Assembly (NCBI GenBank): GCA_002361625.1
Contig: DETL01000006.1
Coordinates: forward strand, 1 to 28,011
Direction: 5' to 3'
Origin: Bacteroidales bacterium UBA3289
GTDB lineage: Bacteria > Bacteroidota > Bacteroidia > Bacteroidales > UBA932
Length of the DNA stretch: 28,011 bases
The translations under genes were made by a program, and so were the position numbers. Below are positions 15,804-22,608 of this stretch, piece after piece. The notes beneath the pieces are model-generated. The model searched no databases. It saw nothing but the letters and a program-made list of their open reading frames with translations, and was not told where the DNA came from. Numbering within the stretch: the first letter of the stretch is position 1; every line of letters starts with the position of its first letter.

Positions 15804-16727
15804 ATGGAACATATCCGCCTCCTCATCCTCGGCGGAGGTCCCGCCGGATTCACCGCAGCCATCTACGCCGCACGCGCCAACCTCTCCCCCGTCCTGTACG
15901 AGGGACTCCAGCCGGGCGGCCAGCTCACCACCACCACGATCGTGGAAAACTTCCCCGGTTTTCCCGGCGGTGTGGACGCCAATACCCTCATGGACCAGAT
16001 GCGGGAACAGGCCCGGAGTTTCGGGTCCGACATCCGCAGCGGCGTCGCCACCTCCGTGGACCTGTCCGAAAGGCCGTTCAAGATCGTCATCGACGGGGAG
16101 AAGGAACTGAAGGCCGACGCCCTCATCATCGCCACCGGAGCGACCGCCCGCTACCTGGGCCTGCCCTCCGAGGAGAAATACAAGGGATCCGGCGTATCCG
16201 CCTGTGCCACCTGCGACGGCTTCTTCTACCGGAAGCGCACGGTCGCCGTGGTGGGCGGAGGTGACACGGCCTGCGAAGAGGCCCTGTACCTGGCCTCACT
16301 CGCGAAGAAAGTCTATATGATCGTCCGCCGGGACGTTTTCCGCGCCTCGCAGGCCATGCAGAAGAAGGTCTTCGACACGGAAAACATCGAAATCCTGTGG
16401 AACTGCAATACGCAGGAAGTGCTGGGAGACGGTTTCGGCGTCACCGGCGCCCGTCTTCTCCGCAAGGATGGCACTGTCTTTGATATCGACATCGACGGAT
16501 TCTTCCTCGCCATCGGACACCATCCCAACTCGGAGCTGTTCGCTCCCTGGGTCGAGACGGATGCGAACGGCTACATCGTGACCGAAGGGAAGTCCTCCCG
16601 CACCCGCGTGGAGGGCGTCTTTGCGGCCGGCGACGTCCAGGATTCCCAGTACCGGCAGGCTATCACGGCCGCCGCATCGGGATGCATGGCCGCCCGTGAC
16701 GCGGAGAAGTTCCTGCTCGAGATTTGA
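15804..16727 (+). CDS. trxB: Thioredoxin-disulfide reductase
   Basis: 307 residues from ATG 15804, one base after the upstream stop; a longer in-frame extension to 15684 lies wholly within the previous gene and is rejected. NADPH:thioredoxin reductase, a cytoplasmic flavoenzyme. It shows the FAD-binding GGGPAG (10-15), the redox-active CATC (Cys134, Cys137) in SACATCDGF, the NADPH-binding GGGDTACEEA, and the C-terminal FAD motif GVFAAGDVQD. Length matches the low-molecular-weight class. No thioredoxin gene is in the window. It is part of the plus-strand unit that runs on into bamD. Confidence 0.96.
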   Translation: MEHIRLLILGGGPAGFTAAIYAARANLSPVLYEGLQPGGQLTTTTIVENFPGFPGGVDANTLMDQMREQARSFGSDIRSGVATSVDLSERPFKIVIDGEKELKADALIIATGATARYLGLPSEEKYKGSGVSACATCDGFFYRKRTVAVVGGGDTACEEALYLASLAKKVYMIVRRDVFRASQAMQKKVFDTENIEILWNCNTQEVLGDGFGVTGARLLRKDGTVFDIDIDGFFLAIGHHPNSELFAPWVETDANGYIVTEGKSSRTRVEGVFAAGDVQDSQYRQAITAAASGCMAARDAEKFLLEI

Positions 16728-16747
16728 CAATAGTTTAAGGTAAGACT

Positions 16748-17632
16748 ATGAAGTTTAGAAGAAACATCGTCCTCGCCCTCCTCGCCCTCGTGGCAGCGGT
16801 TTCCTGCAAGTCGCAGTATGAAACGCTCCTCTCGTCCAACGACGTGGACGCCAAGTACCAGGCGGCGATGGACTATTTCAACCAGAAGAAGTACCTCAAG
16901 GCGGCCCAGCTGTTCGAGTCCATGTCCGTCCTGACCAGCGGGACCTCGCGGGACGACACGGTCCAGTTCTACTGGGGCCTGTCCAACTACCGCTACAAGG
17001 ACTATTACACGGCCGAGTCCAACTTCGCGAAATTCATCCAGAACTACCCGCGCAGCCCTTTCACGGGCGAGGCCATCTTCCTCCGCCTGGACTGCCTGTA
17101 CCGGGCGACCTACCGCTGGGAGCTGGACCAGACGCCTACCAAGACCTGTCTCGCCGCCATCGCCCAGTATATCCAGGAGTATCCTTCGGACAAGGGGCAC
17201 ATGGAGGCCTGCCAGAAAATGATGGACGACCTGTATGACCGGCTGGACCGGAAGGCCTATGAGAACGCCCGTCTCTACTACAAGATGGAGGACTATCTCG
17301 CCGCCCGCGTCGCCCTCCGGAACGTCCTGAAAGACAATGCCGACAACCGCTACCGGGAAGACATCCTGTACTATACCGCCATGGCATCCTACCACTATGC
17401 CCGGCTCAGCGTCCCGGCCAAGCAGCAGGAGCGCTACCTCACCTTTGCCGACGACTACCTGAACTTCATCGGCGAATACCCCGAATCCAAGTACCGCCGG
17501 GAACTGGACGCGATGTACCGCCGCTCCCAGCGCGCACTGGGCAAGTACCAAGGGGCCGACGAGGAACTCGAGCTCAAGGCCAAGGACTTCGAGAAGGAAC
17601 GCCAGGCCCTGGAGAAAGCAAATGGAAAATAA
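16748..17632 (+). CDS. bamD: Outer-membrane assembly lipoprotein BamD
   Basis: 294 residues. Lipoprotein signal ending in AAVSC (Cys20). The mature part is a series of tetratricopeptide-like helical repeats (QAAMDYFNQKKYLKAAQLFE; YYTAESNFAKFIQNYPRSPF; ADDYLNFIGEYPESKYRREL), which matches BamD/YfiO. BamD is the essential partner of BamA on the inner leaflet of the outer membrane. The Bacteroidetes form ends in a charged helix (ELKAKDFEKERQALEKANGK) as seen here. It lies 20 bases after trxB and 35 before rpoZ, the conserved Bacteroidetes neighbour. Confidence 0.93.
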   Translation: MKFRRNIVLALLALVAAVSCKSQYETLLSSNDVDAKYQAAMDYFNQKKYLKAAQLFESMSVLTSGTSRDDTVQFYWGLSNYRYKDYYTAESNFAKFIQNYPRSPFTGEAIFLRLDCLYRATYRWELDQTPTKTCLAAIAQYIQEYPSDKGHMEACQKMMDDLYDRLDRKAYENARLYYKMEDYLAARVALRNVLKDNADNRYREDILYYTAMASYHYARLSVPAKQQERYLTFADDYLNFIGEYPESKYRRELDAMYRRSQRALGKYQGADEELELKAKDFEKERQALEKANGK

Positions 17633-17667
17633 TTGAAACCCGCGGTGAAAAAGGGCAGTAATTATTT

Positions 17668-18042
17668 ATGGATACAAAAAAAAGATTGACAGATATGGAC
17701 GCTAACAGCAAGAAGAAAGTTCCCCAGAACACCATCACCCGCGACATCAAGAACCTCGCCGCCCCGACCGGAAATATCTACGAATCCGTCGTCATCCTGT
17801 ACAAGCGTGCGAACCAGATTGCGGCTGCCGAGAAGAAGGAGCTCATGAGAAAGCTCGAGGACTTCCGCAACGACCGCGACACGATGGAAGAGGTGTTCGA
17901 GAACAAGGAGCAGATCGAAATCTCCAAGTACTACGAGCGCCAGCCCAAACCGGACCTCGTGGCCATCTCCGAATTCGAGAACGGCGAGCTTTATTATCGC
18001 CGGGCGCAGAGCGAGAACCCGATCGACATCAACGGCGAGTAA
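17668..18042 (+). CDS. rpoZ: RNA polymerase omega subunit, Bacteroidetes type
   Basis: 124 residues; an alternative start at 17695 (MDANSKKK) would shorten it by nine residues. It helps assemble and stabilise RNA polymerase. Residues 30-60 (LAAPTGNIYESVVILYKRANQIAAAEKKEL) contain the Rpb6/omega core, with the conserved 'N-x-Y-E-x-V...-K-R-A-x-Q-I' pattern. The C-terminal half is the longer extension found in Bacteroidetes omega. It lies between bamD and recN and overlaps recN by one base. In many Bacteroidetes coaBC and a DUF4835 gene sit between rpoZ and recN; both are absent here. Confidence 0.9.
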   Translation: MDTKKRLTDMDANSKKKVPQNTITRDIKNLAAPTGNIYESVVILYKRANQIAAAEKKELMRKLEDFRNDRDTMEEVFENKEQIEISKYYERQPKPDLVAISEFENGELYYRRAQSENPIDINGE

Positions 18043-19688
18043 TGCTCCGCTCCCTCCACGTCTCCAACTATGTACTGATCGACTCTCTGGAAATTGATTT
18101 TCCGGAGGGTCTCGTTATTATAACCGGGCAGACCGGGGCGGGAAAGTCCATCCTCCTCGGCGCCCTGGAGCTCGTGCTCGGCGGCAAGGCCGATGCCACG
18201 CTCGTTGGAGCGCACGGAGAGACCTGCGTCGTGGAAGCGGAATTCTCCGTCGGCGGATACGACGCCCTGCAGGAGACCCTGCGCCGGAACGACCTGGAGG
18301 AAACCGACACCCTGACCATCCGACGGGTCGTGAACCGTTCGGGACGTTCCCGCAGCTTTGTCAGCGACGAGCCGGTCCCCCTTCCCGTCCTGCAGGAACT
18401 GTCTCAGCTGCTGGTAGATATCCATTCGCAGCACCAAACGCTCCGGCTGGCGGATCCCCTGTTCCGGATGTCCATGCTGGACCACTATGCCGGGAACGGC
18501 GGGAAACTGACGGCCTGCCGCATCGCCTGGTCGGCGCTTCAGGAGGACCGCAAGGCCCTTTCCGAGGCCACCGCCCGGCTGGAATCGCTCCGGGCCGGGA
18601 AGGAATACAACGAAGCCCTGTACCGGAAACTGGACGAAGCCCGGCTGCGCGAGGGAGAACTGGAAGAACTGGAAGCCGAGCAGAAGCAGCTCGCCCATGC
18701 CGAGGAACTCAAGGAATACCTCAACGCGGCCCAGGAGATCGTCTCTCCCTCGGATGACCGCTCCCCCATCACCGCCCAGCTCAAGGAAGCGGAGAAACTG
18801 CTGGCCCGTGCCGGACGTTTCATCCCTTCGCTGGAGCCGCTGGGAGCCCGGCTGGAATCGGCCCGGCTGGAACTGGAGGACATCGTGGAAGAGGTCACGG
18901 ACACGAACCAAAAGCTGGACGTCTCCCCCGAAAGACTGGAACAGGTGGAGGACCGGATGTCCCTCCTGTATGACCTGATGAAAAAGCATGGAGCGGTTTC
19001 CATCCCGGAACTGATCGTAATCCGCGACCGCCTCGCCGGCGACCTGACCGATACCACGGCCCTGGAAGAAAGGGTCGAGGAACTCCGGCATCAGGTCGAT
19101 GAGGCCGCCAGGACCTATGGGAAAGCGGCGGCCGCCCTGCACGAAAGCCGGGACAAGGCCGCAGCGGGTTTTGCCGCCTCCATCGTGGACTCGCTCGCAT
19201 TCCTGGAACTGGACCACGCCGTCTTTTCGGTGGAACTGGCGGAGGCACCCGAAGGGCCGAACGGCCGGGATGCCGTCCGGTTCCTGTTCTCCTCGACCGG
19301 TAAGGCCCCGCAGGACCTCGCCAAGGTCGCTTCCGGAGGTGAGCTGTCCCGGATCATGCTCAGTCTCAAGGCGATGATGGCCCGCTATACGGCCATGCCC
19401 ACGCTGATTTTCGACGAAATCGACACCGGCGTATCCGGCAGCGCCGCCGACCGGATGGGCCAGCTGATCGGCCGGATGGGCGCCGACATGCAGGTCCTCG
19501 CCATCACCCACCTTCCGCAGGTGGCGGCCAAGGGACAGGCCCATTATCTGGTGACCAAGGAAGACGACGTCACCTCCATCCAGCGCCTCTCCCCCGATGA
19601 GCGCGTGCGTGAAATCGCCCGCCTGCTTTCCGGTTCCGTCGTCACGGAAGCCGCCATGGCCAATGCGAAAGCCCTTCTGGCCCACTGA
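18042..19688 (+). CDS. recN: DNA repair protein RecN
   Basis: 548 residues, full length. An SMC-like ATPase that acts early in double-strand break repair. Visible are Walker A GQTGAGKS (29-36), a long central coiled coil split by a hinge, the ABC signature SGGELSRIMLSLKAMMA and Walker B LIFDEIDTGVSG, then the D-loop/H-loop ending (VLAITHLPQVAAKG). The start ATG shares its A with the rpoZ stop TAA, so translation is probably coupled. Its stop codon abuts the palindrome in front of the Fur-family gene. Confidence 0.96.
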   Translation: MLRSLHVSNYVLIDSLEIDFPEGLVIITGQTGAGKSILLGALELVLGGKADATLVGAHGETCVVEAEFSVGGYDALQETLRRNDLEETDTLTIRRVVNRSGRSRSFVSDEPVPLPVLQELSQLLVDIHSQHQTLRLADPLFRMSMLDHYAGNGGKLTACRIAWSALQEDRKALSEATARLESLRAGKEYNEALYRKLDEARLREGELEELEAEQKQLAHAEELKEYLNAAQEIVSPSDDRSPITAQLKEAEKLLARAGRFIPSLEPLGARLESARLELEDIVEEVTDTNQKLDVSPERLEQVEDRMSLLYDLMKKHGAVSIPELIVIRDRLAGDLTDTTALEERVEELRHQVDEAARTYGKAAAALHESRDKAAAGFAASIVDSLAFLELDHAVFSVELAEAPEGPNGRDAVRFLFSSTGKAPQDLAKVASGGELSRIMLSLKAMMARYTAMPTLIFDEIDTGVSGSAADRMGQLIGRMGADMQVLAITHLPQVAAKGQAHYLVTKEDDVTSIQRLSPDERVREIARLLSGSVVTEAAMANAKALLAH

Positions 19689-19706
19689 TTTGGAATGATT
19701 CCAAAT
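19688..19706. promoter_or_regulatory. 19-bp palindrome over the Fur-family gene's -33 element (candidate autoregulatory box)
   Basis: ATTTGGAAT-G-ATTCCAAAT is a perfect 9-1-9 inverted repeat. Its inner 15 bases have the AAT-N-ATT centre of the 7-1-7 site recognised by Fur and PerR proteins. The TTTG at 19689-19692 sits at -33 spacing from the -7 element at 19713, so a bound regulator would block RNA polymerase. Confidence 0.7.
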
Positions 19707-19712
19707 TAATCG

Positions 19713-19720
19713 TATCTTTG
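19713..19720 (+). promoter_or_regulatory. Promoter -7 element of the Fur-family gene
   Basis: TATCTTTG (TAnnTTTG), with TTTG 20 bases upstream as the -33 element inside the palindrome. Transcription should start near 19726, which makes a start at ATG 19727 almost leaderless and favours ATG 19754. Confidence 0.75.
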
Positions 19721-19753
19721 TTCCCTATGGCAACGCAAAGCACGAACCCCACC

Positions 19754-20188
19754 ATGCCCACCCTGGACGAGTTCCGCACCCGTCTGAAGCGGCATGGGCT
19801 CAAGGCCACCCGCCAGCGCCTGGAAGTCCATGAGGCGATGCGTTCCCTCGGCCACGCCTCCGCAGACATGGTCTCCGAGGAAATCGGCCGCAGGGGGAAC
19901 GTCAAAGTGACGGTCGCCTCGGTTTACAATATCCTTTCCCAGCTGGCGGACCTCAGAATCTACAACCGCCGGCTCAGCGGAAACAACAAGATGTACTTCG
20001 ATGTGAACAACTTCCGTCACATCCACCTGTACGACCGGGAGAACCACCATTACCGGGATGTCTTCGACGAGGAACTGATGGACCTGGTCCAGACCCACCT
20101 GAAGCGCCGCAAGTTCAAGGGCTTCACCGTGGAGGACATCGACATCCAGCTGATCGCCCGTCCCACCCGAAAAAGCAAAAGCGTATGA
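19754..20188 (+). CDS. Fur-family transcriptional regulator without cysteines
   Basis: 144 residues from ATG 19754; ATG 19727 would add nine residues but would give an almost leaderless mRNA, and the homologous region starts at 'LDEFRTRLKRHGLKATRQRLEVHEAM'. The winged-helix DNA-binding domain fills residues 1-75, with the recognition helix in KVTVASVYNILSQLADLRI, as in Fur/PerR/Zur. The C-terminal dimer and metal domain keeps a histidine cluster (HIH at 89-91, His98, His99) but lacks the CxxC pairs of the structural zinc site; the protein has no cysteine at all. It therefore probably senses iron, manganese, peroxide or heme state without that zinc, as in Irr-type relatives. The effector is not decided. 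It overlaps the next gene by four bases (ATGA), and a perfect palindrome lies over its promoter. Confidence 0.88.
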   Translation: MPTLDEFRTRLKRHGLKATRQRLEVHEAMRSLGHASADMVSEEIGRRGNVKVTVASVYNILSQLADLRIYNRRLSGNNKMYFDVNNFRHIHLYDRENHHYRDVFDEELMDLVQTHLKRRKFKGFTVEDIDIQLIARPTRKSKSV

Positions 20189-20850
20189 AAAGAACGGTTT
20201 ACCTCCTCCTCTTTCTGGGCATCCTCGCCGTCGCGGCCGGATGCAACCGCCAGGAGTCGGTCTTCTATTCCGGCGTCGAGTCCGGATGGCTGAACAGCGG
20301 TCTGTTCAAGAGTGACAGCGGCGTTCCGATGACCGTTGTCGGCAATGAAGGGAACCTGGACGTGACGACGGCCCGCCGGGTCCTCCTGCAGTACCAGACC
20401 CACTCCCTGATGAGTTCCGGGAAAGTGGATATCGACGTTCTGAACATCTGGGATGCCGGGATCATCGACCCGGAACCGGCAGTCACCCTTCCGGACACGC
20501 CTTCCGGCAGTCCCCTGCAGGTGACGGACGCCTGGTTCAGCGCCAACTATCTGAACATCCTGGCTTCGTATCCGTGCGAGAATCCCTCCGGGCATTCGAC
20601 ATCGGTCTCCTACTCGGTCAATACGCGTGCAATCACGATTCAACTCCGCCACGAAGGGCCCACCGGAAGCAAGAGCAACGACGTTTTCCTGTCCATTCCC
20701 ATGGAAGCGCCCGTGAACGCCTACAAGGAGCGGCAGGGCGCCCTCGCCAACTTCCCGGTGGACGTCCTCCTGCAGTGGAGCTGGTACGAGTCGAAGGACG
20801 GTCCCCTCAAGCTGTACGGCCGGACGGGTTCCTACAAGCCCGAATCCTGA
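20185..20850 (+). CDS. NigD-like lipoprotein
   Basis: 221 residues. Lipoprotein signal MKRTVYLLLFLGILAVAAGC with lipid-bearing Cys20. The rest is beta-rich and has a layout like Bacteroidales NigD-like proteins: a short OB-like region ending RRVLLQYQTHSLMSSGKVDIDVLNIWD, then a beta-sandwich starting PLQVTDAWFSANYLNILASYP and containing AITIQLRHEG. NigD proteins are surface or periplasmic lipoproteins of unknown role, first named from a bacteriocin gene cluster in Bacteroides, though most are not tied to bacteriocins. The gene overlaps the Fur-family gene (ATGA), so it is probably co-regulated and part of that regulator's response. Family call is moderate. Confidence 0.6.
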   Translation: MKRTVYLLLFLGILAVAAGCNRQESVFYSGVESGWLNSGLFKSDSGVPMTVVGNEGNLDVTTARRVLLQYQTHSLMSSGKVDIDVLNIWDAGIIDPEPAVTLPDTPSGSPLQVTDAWFSANYLNILASYPCENPSGHSTSVSYSVNTRAITIQLRHEGPTGSKSNDVFLSIPMEAPVNAYKERQGALANFPVDVLLQWSWYESKDGPLKLYGRTGSYKPES

Positions 20851-20899
20851 TTTTTTGCTGATTTTTGGATGAACGCCTTGCAGGGAACGATTTTTTTCG

Positions 20900-20907
20900 T
20901 ACCTTTG
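20900..20907 (+). promoter_or_regulatory. tRNA-His promoter -7 element
   Basis: TACCTTTG (TAnnTTTG) 13 bases before the tRNA, with TTG at 20878-20880 as the -33 element. Confidence 0.75.
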
Positions 20908-20920
20908 CAGTCCAACATAC

Positions 20921-20994
20921 GGTGGATGTAGTTCAGCTGGTAGAGCATCGGATTGTGGTTCCGAGTGTCGTGGGTTCGAGCCCCATCATCCACC
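20921..20994 (+). tRNA. tRNA-His (anticodon GTG)
   Basis: 74 bases folding into a full cloverleaf. The acceptor stem is 8 bp because the extra G(-1) of tRNA-His is encoded (20921) and pairs with C73 (20994). The D arm (GTTCAGCTGGTAGAGC), anticodon GTG at 20955-20957, and T arm (GTGGG TTCGAGC CCCAT) are all standard. CCA is not encoded; the bases after C73 read CCT, so CCA is added by enzyme. It has its own promoter upstream and a terminator directly after. Confidence 0.97.
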
Positions 20995-21002
20995 CCTCTT
21001 GC

Positions 21003-21031
21003 AAAAGCTGCCTTTTACGGGCGGCTTTTTT
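21003..21031 (+). terminator. Terminator of tRNA-His
   Basis: AAAAGCTGCC (21003-21012) pairs with GGCGGCTTTT (21020-21029) with one G-U pair, ending in a T run. The next gene's -7 element starts only 5 bases later. Confidence 0.75.
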
Positions 21032-21035
21032 GTTG

Positions 21036-21043
21036 TATCTTTG
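21036..21043 (+). promoter_or_regulatory. Promoter -7 element of the flavodoxin-fold oxidoreductase gene
   Basis: TATCTTTG (TAnnTTTG), 15 bases before the ATG at 21059. It excludes a longer in-frame start at 20999, which would also run through the tRNA terminator. Confidence 0.65.
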
Positions 21044-21058
21044 CAAAAAGCATTGGAT

Positions 21059-21637
21059 ATGAAGAAACTGGTCGTCATAGACGCGTGTATCCGGGGAGAG
21101 GTGTCCCGGACGCGGCGGATTGCGGATCCCATCATCAGGGAACTTGCCAAACGGTATGAGGTCACCCGGTATGACCTGACACAGATGCCCCTGGAGCCGC
21201 TGACGCCGGAGACCTATGCCCAGCGGGAGGCCGGGAACGTACCGGCATGGGCCGTGGAAGCGGCCAAGGCCATTGCTGCGGCGGACCGGATCGTCGTCGC
21301 CGCCCCGTTCTGGGATATGAGTTTCCCGGCGGTGGTGAAGGTCTTCTTCGAGCATATCTCGCTGTTCGACATTACATTCACGGACAACGGGCGGTCGTGC
21401 GTCGGTCTGTGCAAATGCGAGAAAGTGATGTATATCACCACCCGCGGGATGAACATCCCTACCGGCGATTCCCGGGAGCAGGGTTCCTCCTACCTGCAGG
21501 CCCTGTCCCGGCTCTGGGACCTGGGGACGGTGCTCACCGTCGCAGCCTGGAACCTGGACTACAGCACGCTGGAAGAGATGGATGAGAAGATCGAGTCGGC
21601 GACCCGCTTCGGTCTCCGACTGGCGGAAACCTTCTGA
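21059..21637 (+). CDS. Flavodoxin-fold NAD(P)H-dependent oxidoreductase (AzoR/AcpD-like)
   Basis: 192 residues from ATG 21059. The N-terminal strand and phosphate loop (MKKLVVIDACIRGEVSRTRR) and the isoalloxazine-contact stretch AAPFWDMSFPAVVKVFFEHIS match FMN-dependent NADH:quinone oxidoreductases and azoreductases, where the pattern is 'APmyNFniPs.LKayiDhi'. The conserved 'ITTRGMNIPTGDSREQGSSYL' corresponds to the later FMN-binding loop. Such cytoplasmic enzymes reduce quinones, azo or nitro compounds with NAD(P)H; the natural substrate is unknown. Three cysteines in a row of motif (CVGLCKCEK) are unusual but not a recognised metal site. The alpha/beta hydrolase gene begins 2 bases after its stop, so the two are co-transcribed. 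Confidence 0.82.
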   Translation: MKKLVVIDACIRGEVSRTRRIADPIIRELAKRYEVTRYDLTQMPLEPLTPETYAQREAGNVPAWAVEAAKAIAAADRIVVAAPFWDMSFPAVVKVFFEHISLFDITFTDNGRSCVGLCKCEKVMYITTRGMNIPTGDSREQGSSYLQALSRLWDLGTVLTVAAWNLDYSTLEEMDEKIESATRFGLRLAETF

Positions 21638-21639
21638 TC

Positions 21640-22575
21640 ATGAGCCTGCTGACGGTTCTTCTCACCATGGCATTACCTTTTACGACACCCACTTATGAAG
21701 TGAAGGTGGACATGGACGTTCCTTACGGGACCGCCATGGGGTATTATACCCATGCTCCCATCGGCGACAAGAAATCCACCTTCAAACTCCTGTTACACAG
21801 CGGTACGCCGAAACCCGTCACTCTGGAGATGGACATCTATACGCCGGTCGGAGACGATGCCGCGGCGAAACGCCCCCTGCTTCTGCTGATGCACGGCGGA
21901 TCCTTTTTCATCGGCAACAAGGCGGAACCCGGACAGAAGGGATGGGGCGAGTATTTCGCGTCCCTGGGATATGTGGCCGTGTCCATCGACTACCGGCTGG
22001 GTTTCCACGCCACGAAAAAAGAGATCCGGCAAGCGGAATACCGGGCGCTGGAGGATGCCGATACAGCCCTCGAGTACCTGCTGGGGCGGGAAGATCTCCG
22101 CATCGACAGGGACCGCGTATTCCTGTGCGGGACGAGCGCCGGGGCCATCACGGCCCTGAACCTGGCCTTCCGGCTGTATGGGGAGCAACCGCTGACGACG
22201 GTACATCCACGGCTTCCGAAAGACTTCCGTATCCGCGCCGTCGCGAACCTTTGGGGCTCTGTCACAGATCTTTCCGTCCTGGAAAACGCATCCGTTCCCA
22301 TCCTTTCCTTCCAGTCCCCGAACGATCCGGTCATGCCGTACGGAGCCGGATACCCCTTCCCGAAACTGTCCCTGGTGACCCCTTTGTTCGTCGATAAGAT
22401 GTACGGGACGCAGGCCATTTACGAGAAGGCCGTGTCCATCGGCCTGAAGGCCGAGCACCATCCCTGCGAGGAGGCCCGGCACCGGCTCCACCTGGCCGAC
22501 GACCTGTCCTACACCCGCCGGTTCTACGAAATTCGGGATGCGATGGTACGTTTCTTCGCGGAGGAAATGGAATAA
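21640..22575 (+). CDS. Alpha/beta hydrolase (carboxylesterase-like)
   Basis: 311 residues. The oxyanion-hole HGG occurs in LLLLMHGGSFFIGN, the nucleophile elbow is GTSAG with Ser166, and candidate acid and base residues follow in SPNDPVMPYG and CEEARHRLHLAD. A short hydrophobic N-terminus (MSLLTVLLTMALPF) may be a weak signal peptide, so location is uncertain. The arrangement is that of HSL-/BD-FAE-like esterases, including xylan acetyl or feruloyl esterases in Bacteroidales. No carbohydrate-active neighbours support a glycan role. It is probably co-transcribed with the oxidoreductase gene; the substrate is unknown. Confidence 0.82.
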   Translation: MSLLTVLLTMALPFTTPTYEVKVDMDVPYGTAMGYYTHAPIGDKKSTFKLLLHSGTPKPVTLEMDIYTPVGDDAAAKRPLLLLMHGGSFFIGNKAEPGQKGWGEYFASLGYVAVSIDYRLGFHATKKEIRQAEYRALEDADTALEYLLGREDLRIDRDRVFLCGTSAGAITALNLAFRLYGEQPLTTVHPRLPKDFRIRAVANLWGSVTDLSVLENASVPILSFQSPNDPVMPYGAGYPFPKLSLVTPLFVDKMYGTQAIYEKAVSIGLKAEHHPCEEARHRLHLADDLSYTRRFYEIRDAMVRFFAEEME

Positions 22576-22580
22576 ATTGC

Positions 22581-22588
22581 TAACTTTG
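22581..22588 (+). promoter_or_regulatory. Promoter -7 element of the carboxyltransferase gene
   Basis: TAACTTTG (TAnnTTTG), 20 bases before the ATG at 22609. No clear -33 TTG was found. Confidence 0.65.
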
Positions 22589-22608
22589 TGAATTGACAAA
22601 AAACAGAT

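Noticed and set aside
20851..20899. Terminator after the NigD-like gene
   Set aside because: There are T-rich stretches directly after the stop and before the tRNA promoter, but no convincing stem precedes them.
20921..20994. tRNA-His as an integration site
   Set aside because: No integrase, no direct repeat of the tRNA 3' end and no change in gene type next to it.
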